Positions 27,333 to 39,600 of a stretch of 64,000 nt of DNA are shown in pieces. The translations under genes were made by a program, and so were the position numbers. The first letter of the stretch is position 1. Each line of letters begins with the position of its first letter. The stretch is from Solen grandis. Lineage: Eukaryota > Mollusca > Bivalvia > Adapedonta > Solenidae. The stretch lies in contig CM037788.1 of assembly GCA_021229015.1 (NCBI GenBank), positions 44,622,696-44,686,695 on the forward strand. The letters run 5' to 3'. The notes beneath the pieces were generated by a model. That model made no database searches. It was given only the letters and a program-made list of their open reading frames with translations, and was not told the DNA's origin.

Positions 27333-27599
27333 TTAGATGGATGCCGATCTGTTGACAAGCTGCTGCTCAGAAACAGGTAGTGATCGTCCATGTCTCAGTG
27401 TCGGGGACGGCAGCGCGTATCCTATGGCGCTACAAAGTAAACTGATCCACAGTTCCGGATTTCCGTTCTTCAGAGATAAATTCGCGATGGAAGTGATGAT
27501 GATCATATAAACGATGACGATCTGACAAATGTAGACGATTTCGGCTTTCGGAACTCTACTGCCGAAGAAACGCCACTCTTGGCTGTCTTCCCTTTCCAT
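27333..27599 (-). CDS. Polinton-type small membrane protein (second copy, possibly relic)
   Basis: This is an 88-residue open frame homologous to the 104-residue protein at 61293-61607. Both share the pattern IVVY-x-III, then N-L-(S/T), then 'LW' with 'LLCSAIGYALPSP' against 'LLSSCIGYVLPNP'. The hydrophobic stretches 'IVYICQIVIVYMIIITSIA' and 'LWISLLCSAIGY' predict one or two membrane segments. I know this family as a recurrent small ORF of animal Polintons; its role is unknown. The region is GC-richer (near 50% on sampled lines) than the intact element (about 37%), so it derives from a different Polinton lineage. Whether it is still translated is unknown. Confidence 0.7.
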   Translation of the reverse strand: MEREDSQEWRFFGSRVPKAEIVYICQIVIVYMIIITSIANLSLKNGNPELWISLLCSAIGYALPSPTLRHGRSLPVSEQQLVNRSASI

Positions 27600-27694
27600 C
27601 GCGTTTTGACGTTACCGCTCAAAGGCGCCTCTTATTAACTATACTGCTGGAGGTCATCTTCCGGTATCCACGAGTCATATTTCTTAGACTAGAG

Positions 27695-28000
27695 TTTACA
27701 TGCGGCGGCGGCGTGTCATGTAAGTATACATGCGGCGGCGGCGGCGTGTCATGTAAGTATACATGCGGCGGCGGCGGCATGTCCGGCGGCGGCGGCGTGT
27801 CATGTAAGTATACATGCGGCAGCGGCGGCGGCGTGTCCGGCGGCGGCGGCGGCGGCGTGTCATGTAAGTAAACATGCGGCGGCGGCGGCGTGTCATGTAA
27901 GTTTACATGCGGCGGCGGCGGCGGCGGCGTGTCATGTAAGTTTACATGCGGCGGCGGCGGCGGCGTGTCATGTAAGTTTACATGCGGCGGCGTGTCATGT
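27695..28000. repeat. GGC-rich minisatellite with 'catgtaagt' linkers
   Basis: About eight units of 28-60 bp, each built as 'acatgcggcggcgg' with variable numbers of GGC triplets, then 'gtgtcatgtaagt' and 'ataca' or 'ttaca'. The (GGC)n core varies in length between units. The linker contains 'acatg/catgt' inverted words. A minus-strand open frame rich in Arg, Met, Tyr and Thr is merely the translation of the repeat. It sits just upstream of the membrane-protein relic, where a promoter would be. Confidence 0.9.
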
Positions 28001-28979
28001 TCATCGTTGAGCCCTAAGTTTCGTCATCAAGCAATCTTTCCAACATAGTAATATGTTTCCTCTATTTATTTTCTTGAACAAAATATTTTATGCAAATCTA
28101 CTGAATGCGATTTCCGAACTGTATCTTAACAGCGTTAACATTCTCGAGATTCTTTTATACTCTTCTGAAACCTACAAGGCGAATTACTAGTTTATATATA
28201 ATTGCAATCATCATTACAAGAAAAAATCAATTCAAACTCATATTCGAACATCGATTAGAACTGATCATTTCGACTCTGAAATTATTTATTCAAACTTAAA
28301 CAAGATAGTGGAACTTTTACTGCCATGTACACAGTTAAGGTGTATGGTTCTAGAACTGCTCGTATGAAGTGACCATCTCGATTAAGGACCAATCCGGATA
28401 CTGACAGAACCAGATAATGATCAACCCGGATATATTTATAGGGGCTTCAAATATATCAGTGCGTAAACTTTTCTTCCTCCGGGGGTACTCGATTTCAGAT
28501 CTACATCCAAGTAACCGTACGGTTTGAAAACCTTTTTATAAAAAGGTTGTTATTTGCGGGATATATATTCTTGTAAACGTGGCCACTTGCTGTCTGTCAA
28601 TCGGGTTTTTGAACAAAACCAAATGCTGGGTATTTAGCGCGATGTATCGTTACTGACCGGATATTGATCTTGACTTGAATTCAGGAAATCCGTAAACTGA
28701 CCAACGACTTAATACTCTAACATTAATTTATATCAAATTCTGTAACACAATGTCTTCACAAGTAATGTATTTATCTATTTATTGTGTGAAGTTTTGCACG
28801 ATAAAGTATACGGGATAATTGTAGGATGAAATCATTAATTTTACAACTTACTCGTGTTACATTATTTTCACAAACATGTGTTTGTATAATGTGATAAATG
28901 ACATATGTATGAAGTTGTTCCCCTTTCATTTAGTATCAAATTATATGTGAAGTGATCAGCTTCATTATTAAATCGGAAA
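28001..28979. other. core DNA without genes
   Basis: No gene is supported. A 64-aa open frame at 28105-28299 has no features. The sequence returns to AT-rich composition at once after the minisatellite. Confidence 0.5.
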
Positions 28980-28989
28980 ATGACCGGAT

Positions 28990-29304
28990 GTATTGCAATT
29001 TTACACATTCATACGAGGTACAATGTACGGAAGATACACTTTAAAAACATCCAATATTTAATACTCGAGTACAATTTGATGATTAACACACACACACGCG
29101 CGCACATTTCTAATACAAAATACAACATAATAACATTGGTACATGATGCAAAGTACAATTATCATTGACAAAAAATACGCACTTAATATATTGAATTTAT
29201 TTTTATATCAGATAATAATAAATCGATGTTCTCTGTATTCATATGACATCCCGTTCATTTAAACATTATACCAGCGTCCATCAATTAAGGAACGCAAGTA
29301 TCCT
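28990..29304 (+). repeat. internal third copy of an arm segment
   Basis: About 310 bp repeat the left arm at 26203-26513 in the same orientation, from 'attttacacattcatacgag' through the (CA)n/(CG)n stretch to 'caattaaggaacgca'. A few substitutions separate them. Because the copy keeps the (CA)n/(CG)n stretch that the right arm lacks, it derives from the left-arm form. 29305-29839 holds no gene. Confidence 0.88.
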
Positions 29305-29839
29305 AAGTACGTGTATGATTTGTGTGTGAATTTGTGACGAAATGTAACTTTATTATAGTAAATAAAAATAAAATGATATCCCTTTCGTTGACTCGAATTA
29401 GTTAAACATTATAAAAAAAATATATGTGACAGAATTGTCGATATAACGATAAACGGCAAACCGTGTTATGGCGTTATAGATATTTAAAACGAAAGTAAAC
29501 AGGAGATTATATCGGCATAACCAATTCCCGTATATCATTCAGACATTAAAACAGAAATTTAAAGAGAAGATCCAATTTTATATTCAAATAAATATGATAA
29601 TAATAATACTGAAAAAAACCTGAATGACCGGTACCGACAGAATGTTGGGACTGAATGGAATCAATGATACATTTATACAATTTCAATATTCGTTTGAAGA
29701 AATGTAGAATCTCTGAATTAATTTTAAAATTATTGTAACATTGAAATAAAGTTTGTTTAAATTAAGTTTAAAGTGAGATTATTAAATCGTAACATCTGAC
29801 GAACTTGATACATTTTCGATTTATGTATGTCTTTGTTTC

Positions 29840-32191
29840 CGGTTTGAGGAATTGTTTCTTGCTGCTGATGATGATGATGGTGGCGGTGGTGTTGCTATAA
29901 TCAATGCTAACATACGTATATGTCATACTCGGTACGTTTCCGTTCTGGCGGTATACGTCCTTATATCTCTTCCCGTTTGAAGAAATGTAAAGTGGGGGAG
30001 TAATTGGATACCTGCGTTCCTTAATTGATGAACGCTGGTATAATGTTTAAATAAACGGGATGTCATATGAATATAGAGAGCATCGATTTATTATTATTTG
30101 ATATAAAAATAAATTCAATATATTGAGTGCGTATTTTTTGTCAATGATAATTGTACTTTGCATCATGTACCTATGTTTTATCATCAAATTGTACGCAAGT
30201 ATTAAATATTGGATGTTTTTAAAGTGTATCTTCCGTACATTGTACCTCGTATGAATGTGTAAAATTGCGTAGTGTTTGTCATTCAAACTTTGTATATCAA
30301 TATTTCTGACTTACGTACTCAAATAATCATTAAATCTAAAAAAGAAAAATGATGTTGTTATATTTTTTTACAGTAAAAGTTTCCATACTGAAACCGTATG
30401 AATAATATAGTTTTAATATCTCATTTTAATATGTCAGTTTCAATATCAAAAGTTTGCATTACAAACGAAAAGCATCGGCCAATCGTTTTTAAATCGTTTT
30501 AAGTGGTGTGTTAAGAGGGACACGCAGACAGTGACCTGAACTTGATTGACATTGAACCAGAATAGAATATCATACCGAGGATGTCTTCTTTCATCTTCGT
30601 GATAACTGACATGGTCCTGTGTCAACAAATACGAGGTAATATTGGGTGTAAAGTTAACCATGCAGCCATACATTTAAACATCGCAAGTCCGTATGTATTA
30701 ACAAGTACAAAGTGATATACTAAGGGGCAGAAATCTCCCTGGTGGTTTGTTTCTTGACAAAATACAGGGTCATATAGAAATTTAATAACAAAAAAAAACA
30801 AAAACAAAAACATATATAATGATCAATTTCTTATGTTTTGTTCTGTTGAAAAAAAAAGGTATGTCTGTTGCATTTTTTTTTTAATTGTGTACATTCTGTA
30901 CAACATTTTGTAAAATTCATGCTGGGATAACTGACATTTTTGACATTGGTCGTTTTATAATATGTTTTAAATGTGTATTGTTATTGACGTAACTTTATTA
31001 TCGACGTATTGTAAAATCGGGTGATTTTCTAATATTGGCGCAATATTTCAGCTTAAAAGTTGTTTAACAATCATAATAAATGATAGCTCTATGTTACACT
31101 ACGATGTTTTGCCGAATTCAAGTTACATTTATTTGAACATATTTTATCAAAATATTAAAATATTTACAAAACCAACCACTTTTCTACTCTATTCATTCAA
31201 TATTTTCTCGCTGCAAATATACTTCACAGTAATTTTGTTGTGGCAGACGATCACAATAGTTATACCAAACGTGAAACAGAATAAATAAACATTCAATAAG
31301 TATTATGTTACATGTCAATTTATAGGAAAAAAGAATTTTGTGAATCATTGTTAAGATTATTTCTACTAAAGAATCATGTGAATATTGCAATTCCTCAAAA
31401 ACATTAAGTACGTCGATAATACAGTATTACGGTCTACTGAATTATATTTCCGTTCTGGCGATATAGACTCTTACCTCGTATTTAGTTCAAAGTCTACTTG
31501 AGTGATCACAGGATACAGACCAGTGAAAATGAATTGTTACCGCAACTTCGATTTATGAATGTCTTTGTTGTTTATATGTAATTTATCAATTACAAATTGT
31601 AGCCTGCTTTATAATTATAATATTTACCATATAGTTTTGCTACAAACATTGTAATTTGATGTTGAGTATATAGTTCAATAAACCGTTATCAATAAGCTGT
31701 GTTGCGATTTTTACTTTAAAAATTATTAGAGTTGTTATGATATACACAATCAAGTACTCAGTATTATATGTTTCCGTTCTGGCGGTATAAGTCCTCAGAT
31801 CATTTCCCGTTTGTAGAAAATCAAAGTGAGGAGTACTTAAGGCTACTTTAAACGTAAAAAGTGTACATCTTTGGGCATTAACAATCGTTAAAAATATGTA
31901 AAAAAAAAATTTTTTCAACGAAATAAAATTTGTATTTTCGTAGTTAATGACAATACGTTACATAGTGGATATCGCTGCGTTTTATATAATATGTACCGCT
32001 ATATAAATGATGATTACATAAACCGTCGTTTTGAAGTGGCGTCGGTACTTGACACTTAACGTATGACGCATCGCCGCGTGACGGCCGCTTAACGTATGAC
32101 GCATCGCCGCGTGACGTTGATGACGTCAATAACCACTTATGTACCGCTTAAGTCATTTCCTGCTTTGCACCCAAAGTGGCCCGACTGTAGT
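29840..32191 (-). repeat. right terminal inverted repeat arm
   Basis: This is the reverse complement of 24311-26680, ending 'ccaaagtggcccgactgtag' at the outer edge. It carries the same triplicated 'gccagaacggaaa' block (read on the minus strand) and the subterminal GC-rich duplication. Near 30180 it lacks the simple-repeat segment present in the left arm. High identity between arms implies recent formation or ongoing gene conversion. Confidence 0.95.
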
Positions 32192-32394
32192 GTGAATTTT
32201 TTAATTTTCGAATATGTTATGTAAAACATTGCGATGAAAACGAATATGTAATATAAATGATTGGTCACCGTATCCATGATAACCGCTTTATATACTATCC
32301 ATGATAACCACTTAAAAATAGCTAAAATAAATCGTTCGTTGAAAAGAAAAAAGAAGTAAAAATCTATAAATAAAAGACATACCTACTTACAGCT

Positions 32395-32906
32395 AATTCA
32401 TACTAGTTCATTTTATTTGAATAAATGGTTGAATTACCCTCAGGTACATTATTTTTATAGAAATGGACAAAAACACATAGATTTTTTTGAAAAGGGGGAG
32501 AAAAAATAGCTTTATTTTTAGTCTTTTTTTTATTTTTTTACAGCCAACCCTTCAATAGATTCTTTCGTTTTTCTTGTCAGTATTCATTAATGATTGATCA
32601 AAACAATGAAAATAGTGTAAGTCAACGAGTACATTTTCGAGCAACTGAGCTATTTCTGTTGTAACTGGCTAATGCTAAATAAGAAACCAAAGTTCATAAC
32701 TAATTAACACATGCAATTCATTTTAAATAAATAAACTATTTGAAAAGAAGATGTTATAAATACAAACAGATGTCCTATACTGGCGAAACAACCTTAAAGC
32801 GTATTTGTGCTGACATTATGACAGCTTATATTAAGACATTTGGAGTATCCGAAATATGTTACACTTAACATGGCCGAGCCATTGCGATGGTAAACTGTCA
32901 CATATT
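32395..32906 (+). repeat. left arm of a ~2.7-kb inverted-repeat element
   Basis: It pairs with 34605-35110 in inverted orientation. Shared landmarks are 'ccctcaggtac', 'ttttatagaaatggac', 'cttcaatagattctttc', 'gagctatttctgttgtaact' against 'gagctgtttctatggtaact', 'atgtcctatactgg' and 'attgcgatggtaaactgt'. Identity is lower than in the neighbouring 7.9-kb element. A solo copy lies at 13310-13790. It could be a MITE-like or foldback element; no transposase is seen. Confidence 0.8.
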
Positions 32907-34604
32907 ATGATTATAAAAAAATACAATTAATGACTCACTTCGCAGATCTTAACAATTGTCGCATAGATCGGACGAAATGATTTATTCGATAAATTCTTAA
33001 ACACGGCCATTCTGAGATATGTGCAAATATGACTAAACGTAATGATAAAAACATGCAATCGTTTTGCATAAGTGAAAATGATCAACATGTTTAAATCAAT
33101 AAGCATCGTTTTATGCTGCATGCACATATATTAGTCATATTATGTCCAGACAAGTGCTTTAACAAGGATATATAAAATGAATAAATTAACCAGTTTACAC
33201 ATTGCAATAGTTATATTTTGCAAACTGTAACATTATGTGAATTCTCTGAGTGTTTAACATTCATCCATCCTGTTGGGCCATCATACAGACGATTATGGAC
33301 ATAGAAGCACCACTGAACCATGGCACTTGTATGTCTCTCTCACTTAGAGAATATTTACTACTCCAAATACTTGTGTAGGTATCAGATTTCATCCTATAAA
33401 ACCCAAGTGTCTTCTATTTTTAGTAGCAGTGACCCTGACTTTCACCTCATCCATTCAAAGTACCACTCCATAAGTTATCTTTGGTTACACTATCAAAGTG
33501 TTCCAAGTTTGAGTACTACAGCCTAAAATATTGTTATTTTGAGGGCCACGATATGGCATTCATGATCTCAGCCAACATTCCATGATGTTTCATAAAATGG
33601 AAAAGGAGTATAAAAAGTCAGAAAATAGACCAATTTTCAGTCCTCAAACCCACCTCAAGAGAAACTCCATGCTGTACTATCATCAAGCGAAGAAATTGTT
33701 AGCTTAATTAGCAGAAGAGGATTGTTTTGGGTTAATAGGAACAGAGATGAAAGGATGACTGCGATAATTGTATTTAGGTTACTTTATACATAATACGTAT
33801 CATTTTGCTCTATAATCAAATATACAGACTCAATTGTAAGTAGAATGCTACACCCGTCTGGTACATGCTTTCATATCATAAGCATATTAGTGTTGAAAAT
33901 AAAAAATATAAAGATGTAGTGGAAATGAAATAGATCGAAAATTTTGAAAAGAAGTTAAGAATGTTACACAACGCCTGGTTTCCATCATTGTTCCTAATGG
34001 ATATGGTAATTAAATTCTAACAAAATCTAATAAAATAAGTGTGTACAACACATAAACTGGGGAACACTGAAGAAATGGTAGTTACGGTAGATTCATGTTG
34101 TTATGCTTCAGCAACACTGATTTATTCGAGTTCATTCTATAACTAAAACAATGCAAAGTTTTAAAGGCTGAATATAATGCTTTGATGTAGAAGGAAAATG
34201 TAACAATGCTTATAATTATCATCCTACGCTTAAGCTATAGTTTATTTAACGAAAAGATAGTAAATTAGAAATAGATCATATGAAATGCGTTTTTGGAGTG
34301 ATAGTGTTTATATTTTGTGAAGTACAATAATTATAATAGCTGGGGTCACGAAATTATTCTTAACAAGCTTAACATGAACGAATTCATGCTCTTTCTTATC
34401 TAATTATAGAAAGTGATTTTTTAAAAACGTTATACAGACCTGTATGAAAATATAATAACAACCAATAAAAACTCGTGTAATGTTACATGTAGCAGACCAG
34501 GCGGATTTTTTCTTTTCTCCTGTTTTGTTTGTTTGGACCATATACTATACATCAACTTAAAACTTAATCGTATATCTCTAAAACGAAACATACGTGTTTT
34601 TAAG
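32907..34604. other. spacer between inverted arms, no gene
   Basis: About 1.7 kb with no supported coding region, only short frames of 66-68 residues without features. Confidence 0.5.
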
Positions 34605-35110
34605 GCATATATAACAGTTTACCATCGCAATGTCTTGGACATGTTATGTGTAACATATTTCGCATACTCTAAATGTTTGGATATACACTAAAGCAGTGTC
34701 AGCACAATTACGAATGAAGGTTGTTTTGTTGTTGCTGTTTTTTTAACCAGTATAGGACATCTGTTTATTAATTTGAAGTGAATTCAGTATGTTTAAAATA
34801 TTTTATATTTATATTGTTTTCTTGTTTATCATTAAACAGTTACCATAGAAACAGCTCAGTAGCTCGAAAATGGATTCGGCGACCTACATTTATTTTTATT
34901 GATTTCATCAAGCAATTTACATTAAAATGAAAAGAATCTATTGAAGAGTTTTCTGTAAAAAAAAATGAACAATGTCTAAAAATAAAGCGCTATTTTTTGT
35001 GGGATTGTTCCAATGCTTTTAAGGGGTTTTGTCCATTTCTATAAAAATTAAGTACCTGAGGGTTTTTAAACGGTTATTCAACCATAATAAACTTTCTTGA
35101 ATTAGTTTAA
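34605..35110 (-). repeat. right arm of the ~2.7-kb inverted-repeat element
   Basis: Inverted partner of 32395-32906, running from 'acagtttaccatcgcaatg' to 'gtacctgagggttttt' and 'ggttattcaacc'. Just outside, at about 35156-35200, the word 'catgagcttaaagtatttgg' is tandemly duplicated. Confidence 0.8.
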
Positions 35111-35470
35111 ACATATTTTATTCAACATAAATTACAACTGTATAGACATTACAAACATGAGCTTAAAGTATTTGGTTGCATGAGCTTAAAGTATTTGGTT
35201 GAAAGCCAATTATGGCATATTAAAATCATTTCCCAATATAAATCTACACATACAGATAAATATTTATTGATGTTTAAGTGCTCCAAACGAGGTGGATTTG
35301 AAACAGAAAAAATGAACAGAGTACATACATGGTAAGACTCTGCAACAACAAAAGTAATCTTGATATATGACTTTAATTAAAACGAGAGGTTTTGTCGATA
35401 AACTGTAAACATCGCTAAATATGTGTCTGTTCTGATCTGCAGATAGATTTGCAGATCCAAACAACAATAA

Positions 35471-36495
35471 TTAGACAGTAATTGGTATATCTGTGAAATG
35501 ACGAACTGACTCAAACAGAACATTCTGAGAATGAGAGTAAGTTGCACAAACGAGAAAAATATGTTCAACAGTTTCTTCATTTCCGCAATGACAAAAGGGG
35601 GATTGTACAATATGTTTTGCACACAAATGAGAATTAAGTGAACTACATTCAGTTCTAAGCCGTGTGTGTAGAATTTGCAATTTGCGGGGACCTGTATAAA
35701 AATAATCAGGGATTGGCACTGTAGGAAACAAACTTTGAATGCGTTTCTTGAATAATGGCAAAGAAGTACATTGTCTTATATCAATAGGTAATGAATTACG
35801 GGCTCTAATAACTGAAGGAAAACGGGAGTTGTAAAATAAAGACGTTCTACATGGAATTAAAGGAATATTAACTCTTGTACGCAACTTATATTGCATTTCC
35901 GGTCTTTTTTCTGAAATTACGGACTGAAGGTAACTAGGAGTTGACTGGTTGATTATTTTATAAAAGAGAATTAATTAATGAATATACCTTCTGTGACTTA
36001 AATATTGCCATCCTGTCTCTTTATATAGGTTATTTGTCGAAATAAGTTCAGTAGAACCAGTAACTATTCGGGCAGCTTCAAACTGAATTTTATCTAAATC
36101 GTGTTTATCATTTTGGCTACAATTATCAAAAATAACACCACCATATTCTAAGAGGGGTCGTATAAAGGAAATATAAATGATTCCAAGGGATTTGCGATCT
36201 AATTTGAATTTTAGTGATCTCATTATATTTATTCTTTTCCATGCTGAATCTTTAATATAATTAATGTGTGAAGACCACGAACAGTTACTAGACAAAACTA
36301 AACCTAAATGTTTATGACTGAAAGTTTCAGTACTTAAGTGATTTTGCATTATTAGAGGTGGCTGGATGCCATCGTTAGATTTTTTTTGAGATAATGATTG
36401 ACTCGGTTTTGAGAGGATTAAAAGTAACCATCCACTTTTGGCCAATGATTCAATGTTTTTTCAAGTCAGTGTTGTATAATTGCTGATTCTCCAGG
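35471..36495 (-). pseudogene. non-LTR retrotransposon, 3' end of reverse transcriptase ORF
   Basis: Two open pieces, 35975-36445 and 35471-35896, in transcription order show the post-catalytic part of a LINE ORF2. 'HKHLGLVLSSNCSWSSHI' (the thumb-region HLGxxL...W..HI block) comes first, then 'FIRPLLEYGGVIFDNC' and 'IQFEAARIVTG'. The C-terminal segment 'RKLQILHTRLRTECSSLN' is followed by a Cys/His cluster, 'FCHCGNEETVEHIFLVC'. The catalytic YxDD region is not in the window because the assembly gap at 36496 interrupts the upstream part. At least two frameshifts, near 36440 and 35900-35970, make it inactive. It is similar in type to the fragment at 62560-62991 but not the same copy. Confidence 0.9.
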
Positions 36496-36595
36496 NNNNN
36501 NNNNNNNNNNNNNNNNNNNNNNNNNNNNNNNNNNNNNNNNNNNNNNNNNNNNNNNNNNNNNNNNNNNNNNNNNNNNNNNNNNNNNNNNNNNNNNN
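36496..36595. other. assembly gap, 100 N
   Basis: Exactly 100 undetermined bases, a conventional placeholder of unknown true size. It separates a LINE fragment from the start of a tandem-repeat array, both typical assembly breakpoints. Confidence 0.99.
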
Positions 36596-36683
36596 AAAAC
36601 CCTAATATTTTACGACATATTGTTTCATTCCTTTTATAACGATAGTGATCGTGCCTATTACTAAAATACTTATTATACAAAGG

Positions 36684-39600
36684 AATAAAGAGAAACTAGA
36701 ATCGCTATCGCGATATCATCGGTTTTCGCAAAAGCAATTTACCTCAGTTAACGAGTCGCATGATTCGAAAAACATATTTCTTCGTTCAATTGCTTGTCGA
36801 ATACTGTTAACAGCGATCTTTCAAACATTTTTGTCGCAATGTTTAAGCAGACCTTTTACCAAGAAGAATACTTTTAAGTATTACATGTCTGTCATGTAGT
36901 CGCAAACTTGAAATATTTTTTTTTATGGACTTCGGGTACTGCAAAATTATATGTGTGTGTTGCTTTATGATGGCGACATACGACAATTGTACTCGATAAA
37001 CAAGAATTGTAAATGACAAACACCAGTTTAAAATAACACGCGAAAATGTATTATGCCACTCAACTAATGCTGCATAGAAATACTATCATTTTCATGAAAT
37101 ATCCGATTAATTTTTAGTGTTGTTTCAAATTGATGTCACCAAGGAACAGAATGCAAAAAATGGCATAAAATCAGACTTCAATTATTTTAGATATAAAGAG
37201 TGATTTCAAGCCAAGCGCCCCCTAGCGGCAAAACGAGAAACAAAATTGAGTAAATATTTTCTATTAGGTACCTAGCATTGCAGCAAATGGTTCAATCAAG
37301 TATACAAGTCAAACTAGTCAAACATTCTATTCCTTATATATCGCAATTTGAAGCATAAAAACTGATTTACAATTGTTCTAAAGAGGATCAGATATTGGTC
37401 TTCTGTAAAATGACGAAATCAAGTCCGATCTTCAAAAACTAAACATCACTAGAAAGGGCTTTTCAAGAACTTTCAATGAAATATTTTTTGTTTTGGAGCT
37501 ATTTGGAGCCGAATAAAAACACAATAATCGTAATATGACCTTGACCTTTGCAATTTCATTTAACGTTTTAATTGTGAGGTCCTTTCAAACATAACAATAC
37601 ATAACTTGTGAAAATATCATGAAGAATGAACTAAAAATAAAGTCAGGAGCGACAAAAAACATGTTTTTGAAAATTTAATTTATCCTAAATTTTAGTGAAG
37701 TTTGACCGTTTCTAGAGGACAAACCATGCATTTCGTAAATTCGCCACCCCATATATTTTGTGCGTATATGTCTTGCAAATCATTTGCAGCTAATCGAATT
37801 CTTCTATCTGATCTCTAACAAAAATGGATAGGTTTTTGGTAGACCTACCCTCATCTGCAGTTTTTTGTGAGGTTCGAACTTTCAACCTTCCGCTAGTAGC
37901 TCAAAAAGTTTCAGCCACTCATACCTAGTAACTATCATATTTTATTAGGCTATCAACAAGGAACATAATGCAATAAACCGCATTTGGATCAGACTTTAAG
38001 TTTTTTAGTTATAAGTAGAAGAGTGCTTTCAAGCTAAGCGCCCCCTACCGGCAAAATGAGAAACAAAATTGATTAAAATTTTACCATTAGGTACCTAGTA
38101 ATGCAGCAAATAGTTCAATCAAGTATACAAGTCGCACTAGTCGAACATTCTATTTCTTATATATCACAATTTGAAGCATAAAAATTGATTTACAATTATT
38201 CCAAAAAAGGGTCAAAGTTTGGACTGCCGTAAAATGACCAAATCAAGTCCGATCTTCAAAAACTAAACATCAATGGAAAGAGGTCTTGAAGAACTAAAAC
38301 TTTTGTTCATATACTCTCAATGAAATATTTTTAGTTTTGGAGCTATTTGGGGCCGAATACAAACACAATTATCGTAATATGACCTTGACCTTTTCATTCA
38401 TTATTAAACTTTTTAATTGTGAGGCCCTTTCAAACATAACAATACATAACTTGTGAAAATATCATGAAGAATGAACTAAAAATAAAGTCAGGAGCGACAA
38501 AAAACATGTTTTTGAAAATTTAATTTTTCCTAAAATTTAGTGAAGTTTGACCGTTTCTAGAGGACAAACCATGCATTTCTTAAATTCGTCACCCCATATA
38601 TTTTGTGCGTATATGTCTTGCAAATCATTTGCAGCAAACAAAACTCTTCTATCTGATCTCTAACAAAAATGGGTAGGTTTTTCATAGACCTACTCTTATT
38701 TGCACATTTTTTGCGAGGTTCGAACTCTCAACCTTCCATTACTAACACAAAAATTTTCAGTCACTCATACCTGGAAACTATCATATTTTATTAGGCTATC
38801 AACAAAGAACATAATGCAACAAACCACATTTCAATCAGGATTCAACTTTTTGAGTTATGAGCAAAAGAGTGATTTCAAGCAAAGCGCCCCCTAGCGGCAA
38901 AATGAGAAAGAAAATTGATTAAAATTTTACCATTAGGTACCTAGCAATGCAGCAAATAGTTCAATAAAGTATACAAGTCGCACACGTCGAACATTCTATT
39001 TCTGATATATCACAATTTGAAGCATAAAAACGGTTTAACAATTATTCCAAAAAAGGATCAAACTTTGGACTGCCGTAAAATGACCAAATCAAGTCCGATC
39101 TTCAAAAACTAAAGATCACTGGAAAGAGCTCTTCAGGAACAAAACAGTTTGTCCATAAACTTTTAATGAAATATTTTTAGTTTTGGAGGTATTTCGGGCC
39201 GAATAAAAACACAATAATCGTAATATGACCTTGACCTTTTCATTCATTTTTACACTTTTTAATTGTGAGGCCCTTTCAAACATAACAGTACATAACTTGT
39301 GAAAATATCATGAAGAATGAACGAAATATAAAGTCAGGAGCGACAAAAAACATGTTTTTGAAAATTTAATTTTTCCTAAAATTTAGTGAAGTTTGACCGT
39401 TTCTAGAGGACAAACCATGCATTTATTAAATTCGCCACCCCATATATTTTGTGCGTATATATCTTGCAAATAATTTGCAGCAAACAGAATTCTTCTATCT
39501 GATCTCTAACAAAAATGGATAGGTTTTTCGTAGACCTACCCTCATCTGCACAGTTTTTTGCGAGGTTCGAACTTTTACCCTTCCTTTAGTAGCTCAAAAA

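Larger units (their letters stand above)
24311..32191. mobile_element. 7.9-kb element with ~2.35-kb terminal inverted repeats and Polinton relics
   Basis: The two ends are near-perfect inverted copies (24311-26680 and 29840-32191). The outermost shared word is 'actacagtcgggccactttg'. The core contains relics of a Polinton membrane protein, minor capsid protein and basic core-like protein, plus a GGC minisatellite and a third copy of an arm segment. Kilobase-scale terminal inverted repeats and Polinton gene relics together suggest a non-autonomous Polinton derivative that lost integrase, polymerase, ATPase and major capsid genes. I could not find a clean 6-bp target duplication: the flanks read 'gttgaa' and 'gtgaat'. 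Insertion by hairpin or rearrangement, or mutation of the flank, is possible. Confidence 0.8.

Noticed and set aside
27696..27896. Arg-rich open frame over the GGC array
   Set aside because: Pure translation of the minisatellite; no flanking coding signal.
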